Assembly: GCA_905116865.2 (NCBI GenBank)
Contig: CAJHNH020003141.1
Location: forward strand, 17,360-81,359
Length of the DNA stretch: 64,000 nucleotides
Origin: Candidula unifasciata
Lineage: Eukaryota > Mollusca > Gastropoda > Stylommatophora > Geomitridae
Direction: 5' to 3'
Shown here: piece by piece, positions 9,701 through 24,700 of the stretch
How the letters are laid out: each line of letters opens with the position of its first letter
How positions within the stretch are numbered: position 1 is the first letter of the stretch
Translations under genes and position numbers: made by a program
The notes under the pieces: model-generated
What the model saw: the letters and a program-made list of their open reading frames with translations, nothing else
Told to the model about the DNA's origin: nothing
Databases searched by the model: none

Positions 9701-12700
9701 GGGAGTCGAAGGTGAGCGCCTTCTACTGAAGGTTCTCCAGGCAGCCTGGTGTAGCAAAACTATACCAAAAGATTGGGAGATTGCCATCATTATACCTATA
9801 TTTAAAAAAGGTGATAACAGACAATGTGAAAACCACAGAGGCATATCCCTCCTCAGCATTCCCGGTAAAAGTTACTCTAGAATTCTTGAGCAGAGACTTA
9901 GAAGTCTGGTAGAGCCACAGCTGGACGAGGCCCAGTGCGGCTTCAGAGCAAACCGAAGTACTCAAGACCTTATCTTCACACTGAGACAGATGAGTGAAAA
10001 AGCCCTGGAATATAAGAGTGAGATTCACTTATGTTTTTTGGATCTGGAAAAGGCATTTGACAAGGTACCCTGGAACAAGCTCTGGGACTGCTTGGCAGGG
10101 AAAAACATCCCAGCACCCCTGATCAGTGCAATACAGAGTTTCTACAAAAAGTGCAGAAATTATGTAAGAACAGCAGACCAAAAGTCAGAAGAATTTAAGA
10201 CCACCAGCGGTGTCAGACAAGGTGATATTCTCTCACCTTACCTCTTCATTCTTATGATGGATGATGTCATCAAGACCTGTAAGGAGAAGACAAAGAAGTA
10301 CTCTGTAGGGTACTGGAAGATGAGACCAATCTGTATATCAGAGCTGGCTTTTGCAGACGATGTGGCCCTGATAGCTAAATCAGAGGCACACCTTCAGTCC
10401 AACTTACTTGTCTGGAAGGAAGAGCTTGAAAAGAAAGGGATGACCATCAGTGTCTCCAAAACTAAAACCATGGTGATCTCAAGAGAGGAGAAGAAACACC
10501 AGATCATGATGGGTCAGTATGCGTTGGAGCAGGTTAACCAGTTCAAATAACTTGGAGTTGTATTAGACCAAAATGGAGGCATTAAGACTGAGCTGGCTAC
10601 ACGAAAAGCAGCTGCTGGGAGACTCTTCCAGGCCATAAACCGAGGGTTTCTTAGCAAAAGAGAAATTGGCAAGAGGACGAAAATGGCTTTTACCGCTCTA
10701 CCTATGTACCAGTCCTGACCTATGGGTGTGAGTCATGGGCAATGACAACAGCTCACAGAAGCCAGCTGCAGGCCTCGGAAATGAGATACCTGAGAAAGGT
10801 GGTCCAAGTGACAAGAAGGGACAAAGTCCGCAATCAGACAATACGTCAAGATCTTGATACCCAGCCCTTACTAACCCGGGTGGATCAGTCACAGTTACGA
10901 TGGTTTGGACATGTGTGCAGAATGGGAGAAAATCGGCCACCATGGCAAGCATGGGAGGCTAAGAACTAGGGAACCAGACCTCCGGGACGACCCAGGGTGC
11001 GCTGGGAAGACAACATCCGACAGTCCCTGACTGACAGAGGACTGGAATGGAACAAAGCCAGAAAGAAAACTGCTGATAGAGACGTCTGGCGATCTCTCTG
11101 GCAAACCTCTACACCCCAAGGTAGAAGAGGAGCGACTAAGTAAGTAAGTCTTACCGACATGGGAGCTAACTAAGAAAATTCTTCAAATATTTACTTAATC
11201 ACTATTGACCGGCTCTCTAGCATAGTTGGCTAAACGAGACTATACGGTGACTGGGTGACAAACTTCTTGTGGTCCGGATTCACGCCCGGGGGTAGGCAGA
11301 AAAGCCACATTTCTCCCAGATTTACGGTATTTATCATGGAATCAAGGCCGAAGGGTTGCGATATCCATAATACCGAGCCTAAAGGTTAACAACTCATGGC
11401 TTCTGGATACTAAAAAAAAAAAACTTAAGCGCCACAAAGTTATTTCCCTTTATTAATCATACAGAAGTGAATAAGCTAAAGGCTTAAACTAAATTCATCA
11501 TAAAAATCACGATTTTAACATGACGGTGAGCGTCCAAAGCTACAATCGCAAGGGGTGCGACCTTGGCAGCAAGAAGTCTTCTTCTTTCGTTCGCCTTTCT
11601 TTTCCACCACGTGAAGGTGAGGTAGGCTTGAGCAAGAGAGGCTAAAAGACATTAAGAGTCTTGTATTGGGCATCACTGCTCCATTAGGACCCCACAGCAA
11701 AAAGTGAGCATTGCCTCGTCTCATAACGTGCGTGTTTTTATTTTTAGCATTTATTCTATACTTGAGAAATAAAAATCCTAAATTAGACAGTTCTTGGTGG
11801 CTTTACAAAACAATGGCCGTTATTCCTTAGCGATAAAGCACACCTTTGTTAATGCTGTACAGTTACAGCTACTTTCATTTAAGCTCATCCCAAACATAGG
11901 GAATCCCAGGAAAAGTCAAATATTAAAGAGGTGTTAGGGTTCATCTTGTGTTTTATTCAAACTGTAACATTCCTATAATATTGGACACTCCCGGGGATTC
12001 CAGGGTTCGCCGTGTTTGGATGAGCTAAAATGAAAGTACCCATCTGATTCCTTTCTTTGACAAAGCTGATTCCCATTCCAGGAGAGCTGTTTGCACAATG
12101 TCCAGTGGACGAGTACCCAGGTATAGCAGTGGAGTCAGTAATGGACTCCAGCCGCTATTTTGTGTTACGCATAAAGGATGACAGCGGTTTTTGTATTTAT
12201 TTGTTATTTAATGTCATATGCTTTAAGTTTGCAAAATAGCACGATAGTTAAATGATGCTGTTTAAAGTTTATGTCTGCTTAATACAAAATAGCACAGATG
12301 ATTATATCTTTATTTGTATATGTGCGGAAAGTTCTGGTTTTTATTATGCAGTACTTCCAGAACCTGAGCGTTGGGTGTGCCTTAGATACAATCAGATTGC
12401 CTCTCCCAGATGCACTCCGACTTCAAAGGAAAAACTATCAGATGATTGGAGTGGGTCTATTCTTGTTTTCCCCCAATAACGGGGGTATTATTCTGTGCAG
12501 TATTTTGCAGTTTGAAAAATTACACTCATTTAATTAAAAATAATTTTGAATGTCTCAGTAATGACAAAATTATGTTCCTGTCAGCAGCAGTTTTTTTTTT
12601 TTCAAGTGTCGGTTGTATATATAATTTCATTATCTGGTTTACAGTAAGACCTTGTTCAAATCAAACAGAAAGCCACCCAAACGGCACAAGATGATTACCA

Positions 12701-15700
12701 TATTATGAAATGATCAGAGCAAGTCATTATTTCTATGCCTTAGAATAGAACGGGAGTCGCCGTGGCCGAGCGGCTAGACGTTCGTCGTGGGTTTGCTCCC
12801 TGGCGGAGCCGGACTTTTTAAAAAAATGACCTTGGCTCCCAAGTCGACCCAGCCTTGAGTGTGTACCGGGTGCAGTCCCGGGAAAGTAAAGGCGGCCGGC
12901 GTGATGCTGACCACATCACCCATCTTGTGTCGATTGGTCTATAAAAATATAGGTCTAGCCCTATATGCCCTATACGCCTGATGGCGTGGAAAAGGGTCCT
13001 TTATTTACTTTTTTTTAAAGAATAGGACAAAGTCGATTTCACAGCCTCATGTACACACAATTTAAGACTGGCAAATCAGCCATGTACACATGTGGAGTGG
13101 CACCTGAGACAACAGATGACATCCTCCAATACTGTTCCAAGTACAGCATTTCCATGCAAACACTTCTGGCCAAGAGAGACACTGGTGGAAGCCAAACTTT
13201 ACCGGCCGCTAAATGAATTACAAAAGTGAAGTGAAGTTTCATACTAGAGACAGCATTGCAGACAGAGATAATTTATTTCATGCGAGCGAAAGAAGAATAA
13301 AGTAAAACTTTGTTAACATGAACTTACTTAAGAAGAACACTTGGCTAACATAAACAAACCCAGCTAGGATGTTTTATTGTTATTAGGCCTCGGCTAGCAT
13401 ACATTTTTTTTTTCTACCTTGAACTCGATTTTCGGTCCCTTGTAATTCAAGGGTTTACTGTATTATCAAAACATTATTCCACACATAAGTTATGAGTTGA
13501 GAACCGACATTATAGCACTCAGGACATTCCCATAAACACTGCTTCTCCATCATCAGCAGCAAGAGTTTCCAAATCCATGGATAGTCTGATAGTATGTCCA
13601 AATCTCTCCTTCCCTGAGAGTTGAGCATCACTCACGTCCCTCGGTCACTCCTTATTTCATACATTATTTTACACATTACATGCCATAGACCGTGTTGTGT
13701 AGAGGGGACATATCAGGAAGGGAATGAGAATGAAAACAGAACGGTTGCACCCCACCATGAGATCACTGATCGTTAAACAGAAGGTGACATACTTGCCACA
13801 AATGCTGAGGATCGCCAATGATCCCTGAAACCCGTTGACATTATAATTGTGGAAGACTATTTTTTTTTTGGCAAAAGCCATAGGGGGCGGGTCTTGCTAG
13901 TCATACTCGCCATCGCCATGGACTGTGAGTCCAATGCCGCCTTAGCGTGCAAAATGAGATTGCACACTATTGAACTGGAAAGATCGAGAAGAGGTACTAA
14001 ACATCATCTGACACAATAATCCTGAAACCCCCACATAATCAAGACTTTATTTAATAATCCTTTCCTTGTGTGTCCTTGTAGCCAGCTGGTGCCTGACAAG
14101 CCAGAACAAGCTTTATACTTGAGTTGCCTTAAAGACCGACATCACAGCCTTCAGGGCATCCCCGTAGCGTGTGTAATGACCCTTTTCCTTGTGTGTCCTT
14201 GTTAGAGAGCTGGTACCTGAGTTTACCCCCCCCCCCCCCCCCCCCTTGAGTTGCCTCAAAGACCGACATCCAACCCCCCTCCCCTTTCAAATTGGGCCCC
14301 GGAGTCTGCACAGGAAGTTGGTTTTTATTACGATTTCAAATGTTTTTACAGGGAGAAGTGCGTTCATTGGTATTGGATTTCATGACAGAGCTGATTCATT
14401 TGATCTCAATGTCTCGATTCAAGATCACTTCAAGTAAGCACTTTATTACACAAGCTGTACTTTTTTTCCTGCCTTCGCTCTTATAAGGGGGGTGAGCATG
14501 TTATGTTGTAGGTTACAGTTAAGCTGTGTTCTCCATATGAGTTCCGGGATCCTATTGTCAGGGAAAAAGAATAGTCTCACTGCCTCCCAACAAGCATGTC
14601 ATAGGAGTCGACTAACTAGAGGCTTACATTGAGGTGGAAGTGCATGTGCCTGAGCGGCAAGAAACAAACCAGCTTCACACAAATAACCAGTAAAATGGCT
14701 GTACACACAAAACCAGGCACAAAGCCAGAGTCCAAATGGACAGACAACCATAGCTTACAGCCAGTGAACAAAGAAGAAAGTTAGGCTGTGTAATCTGCGT
14801 CTTTTGGCCCAGCACATTTAGTTTCATCAGTTAGTTGCCTGTTAGGACATGCTTGTTAATGAGTAGTGGATCTGTTCTTTTTCCTCCACCTAAATGGGGC
14901 CTCAGAACCCCCACGACAACACAAGGAATACTAGTCCCTCTGTTATCTTCTCAGATACATCCTAAATAGACATCTGTGCATAGCTGGATTGTCTGCTACA
15001 GTAAAAATTTGTTAACACTAATTCCAAGGGGCTGAAAAATCCAGAATTTATGTTAAAAACATTTGAGCAAACTGTGGACTGATTAAAAAAAAATTGTGTT
15101 GCTGCCTTTATTTACCACTTGTACAGTGTACGTAGGGGATCTTTGAGCGTGAGGACTCTGGGATACATGTTTAGGTTAGGACTTTATTTTTGCCCAAGGA
15201 AAAAAAATGGATTTTACCGATGATTTGAACCTAGGTCTCTCGCATGAGTGTTCTTACCCATTTGGCCAGCTGCTCCTCAACCAGGGATTACTAGATGTAT
15301 TTTCTTCTTCTTCTTCTTCTTCGCATTCACCAGCTGTGAATTCTGGCGGAAGGTTCTGGTTGCTCGTCCACTACTGAACTGCAGTCCTACTCCAGAAGCT
15401 GAGTGTTGCGTGTGCATCAGTTTTACAGATCTCATTCTCTTGAATACAGACTGTTGGTTCCTTGCTGCTCCGGCAGATGCACTCCGACTTCAAAGGAAGC
15501 TCCCCAATTAGTCGACTCTTACAGCATGCTTTTGGGGAGCCAGTGGGTCTATTCTTGTTTTCCCCACAATGGGGCTCCGGAACCCACACGGGGGAGATGT
15601 ATTATGAATAACACATTCGTGTTGGGACAAAATGTTTGTTCATTTTAACTGAGCTTTCGTCTTGAGCGACTTCCTGTTAACAAACATTCCTGAAAACTCG

Positions 15701-18700
15701 ACAGGGAATGAGCTTTAGTGCAGATTTTCTGAAGTCTTGCGGTGGTGTATGCCATACAGGTAGGAATGGAGAAGAAGAAAGTGAGAATAGTTCATCTATG
15801 GCAGGAGTTGCCTAGTACTGAGGTTTTTTATAACATTTTTTATTTTAGTTGCGTATCCTTTACAGGACGTTGTAGAACCGACCCCCAGCATTTATTGGCT
15901 GTTGTGGTTTGTCTAGGCAAATTTTACCTTTAGTAGTTTGCCATTGCTACTGAACAGTCAGCTCTCGGTACCACTGTCGAAACCAGCGCAAGACAAATCG
16001 TCCGCAGCAGGGATCGAACCAGGCACAACGAAGCACGTTAGCAACGCCTAAGCCACAGATGCCGACTTTTGATAACATACTTTATGAAAAAAAAGGGCCA
16101 TCTAGTCTACCAGTGGTGAACAGAAGCTGGCCAGAAATGGCTACCACTTACTTCAGCAGGCTCTCCACCTGTGGGTCACGACCCTTTTACAGGGGTCGTC
16201 AAAGACCATCGCAAAGCACATATTCATTTATGTTATGAGGTAGCAACGAAAATAATTGTATAGTTGGGGTCGCAACAACATGAGGAACTGTATTAAAGGG
16301 TCGCAGCATTAGGAAGGTTCAGAACCAAGTCTGTTCCTTGTACGGCCCATTAAGAAGTGAATACTGACCCACTGAGTAAACACTGTGCTTAGAATTGTAT
16401 GGAACAGTCAGTTTTATCGCAAGAACTCGTATGTCGGTGTAAATCAGAGAGTGATCACAAGAAGAAGGGAGAATTCTCAAAATTGTGTCAGGTAAAGAAA
16501 AGTTTTCTAACTGCTAAAACTAATCAGGGTCTCTTGTGATATTTTCAGGTGGTTGAAGCAAGAGGCAGAAGAAGAGAAACAGTCACATGCTGTCGACACG
16601 GGACCGAAACTGGATCTTGGCTTCAAGGATGGACAGACAATTACTTTGAATTTAGGAGTAAGTGTATTTATACCTATTAACTTAGAGTGTATTTACACAC
16701 TTCACTTTGTATTTACACTTTACTTTGGATTTACATACTTTACACTTTTTACTTTGTATTTATAGTTTGCTTTGTATTTACACACATTACTTTGTATTTA
16801 CACACTTTGCCTTGTATTTACACACTTTGTTGTATATGTACACACTATACTGATTATTTACAAACTTTGCTGTGTATTTGCACTAGAGCTATACCGAAAA
16901 GTGATTTACACAATTCGGCCGAATACGAATAGCGGGACCAACTATTCGGCCGAATACGAATAGTGTATCATCATCATCATCAGGTGCCTCGCCACAATCT
17001 GCGATCTCCTGCAGCATGTATTAGTTCGTGTGCTGACACACCTCCATGCCATGCAACAAGACTGTCAAGAATCTTCTCTCGTTGTCTTCCTCTATCCCTC
17101 CTTCCACAGATCTTTCCAGTGGTCACCACATGTTCTATTTTCCCTCGTCTCAAAACATGGCCGAAAAATGATGACTGTCTTCTTCTTATGTCTGTGATAA
17201 GTTGTTTTCGGGCTCGCGCCTCTTTGAAAACCTATTGATTGCTCTTTTTGCCTATGCAAGGTATTTTAAGCATTGTTCTGTAAAACTACATCTCTGAGGC
17301 CGTGACGATTCCTTTTTTGGCCCAGAACCAGAGTGCCATGTGCCGGACTCACATACATGGATTGCCTCCTTTGATGGCGTGGAATTACTTGACGTGGCTA
17401 ACATTGGCTATTGTAGGGCCCACATTTTCCACAAATTTTCTGCCCCAAAAATGTAATCACAACACCTATTTATCCCCTGACACCTTCACGAACACAGATC
17501 ATAGGATCGTCTTGACCTCGAGATAAATACAGAGACAAGTCATTTTAGCACGCTGCGGTTGGCTTTTTATCGAAGTTTGAGTACAGCTGCCCATGAGTGT
17601 GAAACAAGGAAAAACAACTCTTTTCTACAGTGTCGAGGAAAAACAATTTCACTTTCCAGTATCTTCATGCCTTCTTTAATAGTGTCAAGCGGACGATTAA
17701 CCGCTGACCTTCTTCTTGATTTTTCCACAGCCGGCAACGAAAAAGACGAAGGAAGTTCAGAACAAGTCTCCCTCGAACGGCCTCATTTGAAGTGAGTATT
17801 GACAAATGAGTAAACAGCTGCTGAATTGTACGCAACCGGGTCGTTTTATCGCAAGAACTACGTAGACGGTGTAAATCAGCAAGTGATTTGTTTAAGAGAG
17901 AGAATTCTTCAGTCCATGTCAGGTAAAGAACAGTTTTCTAATGTAAAAACTAATCAGGGTCTCTTGTGATATTTTCAGGTATTTGAAGCAAGAGGCAGAA
18001 GAGTTAAACAGTCCACTGTTGTCGGACCCCCAGCAAACCGAAACTGGATCTTCGCTTCAAGCCCTAATGGGCAGACCTTGCTTTGAATTTAGCACCCAGT
18101 GTATTTATACCTATTAACTTAGAGTGTATTTACATTTTCACTTTGTTTTACACTTTACTTTGGATTTGCATACTTTACTTTGTATTTACACACTTTGCTG
18201 TGGATTTACACACTTTTTACTTTGTATTCACACACTTTGCTTTGTATTTACACACTTCACTTTGTATTTACACACACTGCTTTGTATTTACACACTTTGC
18301 TGTGTATTTACACACTTTGCTTTGTATTTACACACTTTGCTGTGTATTTACACACTTTGCTATGTATTTACACACTTTGCTGTGTATTTACACACTGTGC
18401 TTTGGATTTGCACCCTTTACTTTGTATTTAAAGTGTCAGAGGTAAAAATACAGTTTGAAAGCTCACCCAGACAGTAACAATAGCCTGTGTGTCCCATGAC
18501 TTTGAAAAAAACCAAGAATTATGGCACCCTACATTTTTAAGCACCTCAAGAGTGACTACATTGAACTCCTCTTGTGGATTTCAGGATCCCATTGTGAGGT
18601 GGGCTCGATCGTCATAATGTCTCATGTGGTAAAAGACAACTAATTATAGGTGTTTTCTTCAGGATGCCTCTGCCTGAGAAGCCAGAAACCAGCAGTCTGC

Positions 18701-21700
18701 ACACAAATAAACCAGATGTGTAAAATGAATGTGTACATACAACTCACATTCTGAAATAAGATGAATGTCCAGAAGTGGGTAAACAACCAGAATTGTCCAC
18801 TGAAGTAGGCAGCTGGTGAACGTGAAGAAGAAGAAGAAGAAGAAGACTGCATTAAGCAGGCTACACTTGATCGAGTCATCAAAGAAAGACAACCACAGAC
18901 AACCTGTCAGAAGAGGTCTCTGTGTGATCATTTCACTGTAAGATAGAGCAGAGGCAGCTACAAAAAGAGGATTTGAGAAATGTAGGTTAACAACTGACAG
19001 CATAGCCCTTGGGACATTTCCTTAAGCCAGGGGTTCTCAACCTTCCTAATGCCGAGACCTTTTAATATAGTTTCTCGTGTTGTGGCGACCTCCAACCATA
19101 ACATTATTTGCTTTGCCACTTCTTAACTTCAGTGAATATGTTTTTTTTATGGTCTTAGGCAATCCCTGTGAAAGGGTCATTCAACCCCCATAGGGGTCAC
19201 GACCCACGGGTTGAGAACCGCTGCTATAAGCTCTCCATCAGCTGCCAGGCAAAGTTGCAATTCTGACAATACCAGTGGGCTGTTTGTTTGTCTGTCAACC
19301 AGGTCAGCTGTTCACCCATTCTTGAGGGTCCTTGATAACATCTAGTTCATCATGCATCAAGTTACCACTAAAGTGCAGAATGAGCCAGTCTGTCTGTTCC
19401 CAGCTCACCTGCAAGCCCTGGGGAAAATATTCACAGGATGCTAACTGCCTGGGACCTCTGAAGCCATGTTTGTAGCTCTGCACAGAGCATATCTGTCAGC
19501 ACCTCTGTTACTCCAGGACTGCACCGATTTTGACACATTAAGGCAAACCTTTTGGCCAGAAAGAACAACAGTGGAACGTAAACTCTATGGACCACTGAAT
19601 GAACTAACAACAACAGTGAAATTTATACAAGAGACAAAACTGCTGGTATAGATAACTTTTTTCAGGCGAACGAAAGAAGAAGAAGACCACCTCTGTGAGT
19701 CTCTGTTACAATCACAACATGTGTATGTAACTGGTTCTGAAACCGGTGGAAGGCTGCAGTGACTGCCTCCATCTCCATTCTTAAACAAGATGTTGTATTG
19801 TATGCCAGATTTGAGAAATATGAACTAATGCACACACGTGTAAGGGTGAACGTATAAGTGCACAGCAGTGAGAACATATAATGTTTCTGTATAAACTAAT
19901 ACTTTTTACATTTGTAATCAGACCAAGAAGAGTGATGCGTCAAAGGCCCGCAGCAAACCAGCAGTTAAGGGTGGTGCCGGAGGCTTTGGGTTACTTCCCC
20001 CTCCACCAGGAGGGGTCAGACTTCCACCACCATCTTCTGTCTCACCGTCTTCATCATCTGAATCGAGCTCTTCGGCTTCGGGAAACACATTCCAGAGTGT
20101 GAGTATGCCACCTTTCTAAATGTATAATTAGCTCAGAATCGGGAGTCGCTATGGTGTAGCCCTCAGAATCGCGAGTTGCTCGGTGTAGCGGCAAGACGCT
20201 CACCTCTGGATCTGAAGATCAGGGGTGCAGGATTTTTTTCAAAGTTGACTTGGCATCCATGTTGATCCAGCCTTAATTGGATGCCAGGGGAAATACTGGG
20301 CAGTAAAAGCAGCTAGCGTGTTGCTGACCACATCACCTATCGAGGACTGATTCTCTTCTTCAGCATTCCGAGCCTTTGAGGATCATTGCTGCAGAAATCG
20401 CCAGCCTCCATCTCTCTGGTTGGCCTTCTCTTTCCAGTTGGTGACACCAAGTGTTTGTTTATCTGTCTGGATATCCTTTAACGTTACAGTTTCGCTATCT
20501 GTTTAAATCAACTCGAAATCGAGGCTTAGATCTGTTCCGTGATGAAGTGAAGTTTTAAGAAGGTGGAGGTATCGGCTCCCACGCTTGAGCCACCAACCTG
20601 GAGGACCAGGGTGTCTTGCTTTATCTGTTCTCTGCCCTTTGACTTTTCTGGATTGGGAGGCCCTGCTGGTAGCTCAGGGTTTTTGTGGAACACAAGCTCC
20701 CCCACTGCGGCTAGGTGGAGACACCTTCGGGGGAGATCAAGGACTGATTGATCTATAAAAATATGTCCAGCCTGTCCACTGGTGGTTTAGGGACCTTCCC
20801 TTACTTCTCGAACTCGAAATTATTGTATGTGTTTTGTCGGTTATTTCTTATTCACCTTTTTCATCTTCTGTTTTTTTTTTTTCTTATTGAGATTAGACTC
20901 GGCTGACTCCTGCTAAGCCGTTTGTAGACTCTTTTCCTGATTGGTTAGATTTAATGACCCAGCTTTTTCCCCATATGGGTTCCAGGACCCACTGCCTCCC
21001 CAGTAGCATGTTGTAAGAGTCGACTATATGGGAGCTTTCCTTGAAGTCGGAGTGCATCTGCCTGAGAGCAAGGAACCACCAGTCTGCATGCAGATGAGTC
21101 AGATCTGTAAAACGGATGTACACGCAACTCAGTTTATGGATCAGGGCTAGCGTCTAGTAATGGATGAAAAACCAGAACTTTCGGGCGGAGTTTACAGCCG
21201 GTGAAGAAAGCGATAAATGACGCGTGCCAAATACAATAATGCACCGCACACTTGCCGAGTATCTATGGGTACTCGTGAAGCTCAATCTTGCAGGTCAAAA
21301 CTGCAGCTCAGCAGTAACAGAGGACTTCAGTCACGGGTTTACCGTCATTACCGTCAAAGTACACACTGTAACCAGACATCATGAAAAACGGAGTGCCTCA
21401 CAAGATAAAATATCATACGACATTCAATCACACTGCTGCTACATGAAACTACACGACAGTCCAGAGGACCTCTCCTGTCACCCCTATGCTCTGTCATTGC
21501 TACCGGCAGTCAATACACGATCGCGTAAATCCACCTGTTTGTGATAAGTGTGACTGTCTCTCTGGCCATAGAAAACCCCAGGCCGATGCACAATAACTTG
21601 TGAGCACCCTTCCAGACTTCCCGTCTGTGGCCTGTCATGTCACCTTGAGATCTCCTGAATCTCACCTCACAAACACATCACGCTGGGCCATTGCCGCTGC

Positions 21701-24700
21701 GTCAACTTCCACAGACAAGATGGACACTAGATCTACCTACCCAGCGTAAAACAAAGGCACACTCGTCTAGTCTGACAACACCCAGACTAGAACATACAGT
21801 CACACCCGAGTTCCCTGATCCCGCGCTACAGCTGTGCACGTAATAATAATAACAGTCCTCCCTCTCCAACGTCGCAGAGTAGACGTTGGACTTCGTGGAG
21901 TCAACGGCTTCTCTGATAACTCAGTGATCACTACACACCTTCCCCCCCCCTCCCCCCGTGGGCCCTTCTCACTGCACCGCAATGTGGTTCACGCTCATAT
22001 ATAAACTATGGCTTACCTCCAGTTGTACAGCTATACAACTCCTTGACCCTGTGAACCCAGTAAATGGGTCTGTGGTCTAATTTACATATTACCCCCTTAA
22101 TTATAATTTTAAACTTCAAGGAACATAAATGTTTTAAAATATAGACCAAATTACCAAGGGGCATAACCCTTTCATTTATCCATATTTTGCATGCAACAAT
22201 GACCCAGCCAAAAATGGGTACAAGGTGAAGACCTGCAAACTCTGGCAGAAAGTTCTGGTTGTCCCTCCATTTCTGGAAGTCAGCCTCGCAACGGAACTTG
22301 AGTTTTGCGTGCACGTCAGTTTTACAGATCTGGCTTATATGAATGCAGACTGTTGGTTCCTTGCCTCTCAAGCAGACGCCCTCTCTTTGAAGGAAACAGC
22401 CGTAATTAGTTGACTTTTACTACATGTTTGTTACGGGAACAGTTTGTCAATTCTATTCCCCCCACCCCCTCCCAAAAGGGACCCAGGAATTTCCATGCAG
22501 GGAATATGTATTTTGAATCTAACATAAGCATATATTTAAGTGCAGAATTGTCCTAAATCCATATATATATATATATAAATATATGACAGTGGATGCAGTA
22601 CTTAAATATCGTTGAGGGTACACAACAATAGGAAAGTCATCATTAATCTCACAATAGCACATCCTGCACCCCCATCTGCAGGTACATTACGCCCACTGTA
22701 CCATTACGCCCACTGTACCATTATGCTCACCATACCATTACAGCACATAAATGTAGTGTCCTAAGTTGTATCACCATGAATGTAATATGTCCTGAAATTG
22801 TATCAGTGTGAATGTAATACCTCCATTGTGTCCTTCAGTCCTCGCCTCAGCCACAAGGTGTTGACCTCCTGCTGGACATAGGTCACCTGGAACCAGCGTC
22901 GCATCAGCCCAAGCCTGCAGCCTCCCAGAATCCACCTGACCTGTGGGGGGATTTTGCCAGTGCCGGCGGGTGAGTTGGGTCTTGATGGAGTCGATTTGTT
23001 GGCTAATTCAGTTGTAAGTTATTGACATTAGTATTGGAACTCTACACTGGCTGCTGAGGATGAGGATGGAGTGCATATGGGAACGCCCCGAGTGCTATGA
23101 TGTCAATTCTTGACTCAACTCAACTTATAAAGTTACGTTATTTAGTTATTAACCTTTTTACAAATTTAGTTTTGGGCTCTGTAACTATGAACAGATTGAA
23201 TTATTAGATAATAACTGTAAAAAAATTAAGTTTTATAAGTATTAGCTATTGAATTTCCACCTTCCATGTAATTTTTCACTATCAGTCAACTCTGTGATTC
23301 ATCTCCATACTCGGTACAACTCAGGTTTTCGGGCCTGAAAATGTGAGTTGAACCCCATACTCATACCGATTTGATCAGTGGGGCTGTTTTTCAGTGCCCA
23401 ATATTGCAAACTAATTCATCAACCATTTCTGTGCAAAACAGAAGGAGGAATCAAATGCCATGATTTACCCTTGTGCGTTTCAGGACCCCTATGAGGGTGG
23501 GGGGTGGATAGTCGAAAAACTAACCCTCCGAACCCCCTTCCCCAGTCGGTGAATGCAAAGATGATGAAGAAGAAGAAATGGTTTAATACATGTGTAGTTT
23601 TGGGAGAGAATTGAATCTAGTGATAAAGAAAATTTAGGACAACTTGGCTTAAGCTTCTTCTTCTTCTTCTGCGTTCGATATCAGTCATGCTAAACATTGA
23701 GTCCCGTCTGGGTCATAAATAGGATTGTGCGTTTAAGGTCGCCACCGGTCCCCCTTAGCTTCTCTTTCAATGTGGCTCCTTTGGGCCAGATCCACAGTCT
23801 TTGCTGGGAGAGGTTAGGGCAGTACTGTAGTATATGCTCAGGGGTCTGTCTTTCTGCTCCACAATCACAGGCAGCAGATTCTTTTATGCCTATCCTGTAC
23901 AAGTGTGCTCGAAGACCACAGTGTCCAGTCCGAAGTCTAAAAATTGATGTTTGTTCTTTCCTGTTGAGTTTGTTAATGCTGTCACTCTCTGGTCTGTAAT
24001 CTCCATTCTGCCTTCTCCACTCCCGCTTGAAAGACTGCTTTAGTACTGTTTTGGTTTCCTTGTAGCTGTGTGGTGGATGAGGTTGTGGAAGATTACTCCC
24101 AGCTTTTGCCAACTCATCTGCTCATTCATTTCCTTGAATACCACAGTGGGCTGGTATCCACTGCAAGACCAGTTCTGCTTCCTTGGAGAGTAAGCCAATG
24201 TTGGTCCTAAGATCAGCAATTAGTTTGTCTTGTTTTTTGCTGGATAGTGCTTGGAGAACAGACAATAAGTCGCTAAGTATAACAATTTGGTGCCCTCTGT
24301 GTTCTTGAGTGATGAGATGTTGGACTGCAGAGAGGAGGGCAGTTGCCTCAGCTCTGAAGTTAGTGCAGATGTCACCTGCTGGTAGAGAGAGAGTTTCTGC
24401 TCTATTGCTAGGGAGTTTAATGTAAATTCCACAACCCCCCTTTCTGACTGCATCTGTAGCAGAGCCGTCGGTGAAAACCTGAGTCCAAGTGGTGTTTGGA
24501 TACTTCTCATCAAGCATAGCAAGAGCCAGGGTTCTCTGTTGTGTCTCCGTCTGGGCATCTTTTGAAGTGATTCCTGGTACCTTTAGGACTACATTTGCTT
24601 TCTCTGGCTCGCTTGTCCATGGTTTTTCGCACAGTGCAACATCTCTTTCAAGCAGATCTTGGTGCTGTCTGTACAGTTCTCTCGCAAGGTGGTTGGGGCT

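Noticed and set aside
12752..12830. Functional tRNA-Leu/Ser gene
   Set aside because: Box A-like sequence is present but box B is degraded, no full cloverleaf forms, and the body and tail of a SINE follow.
17979..18112. Alternative (mutually exclusive) NECAP exon 5
   Set aside because: The donor is lost and the [10 protein letters not shown] core is destroyed by indels, so it is a decayed duplicate rather than a usable exon.
18083..18477. Three overlapping frames rich in [11 protein letters not shown]
   Set aside because: Translations of the 20-bp TGTATTTACACACTTTGC repeat; the unit is not a multiple of three, so all frames look alike.
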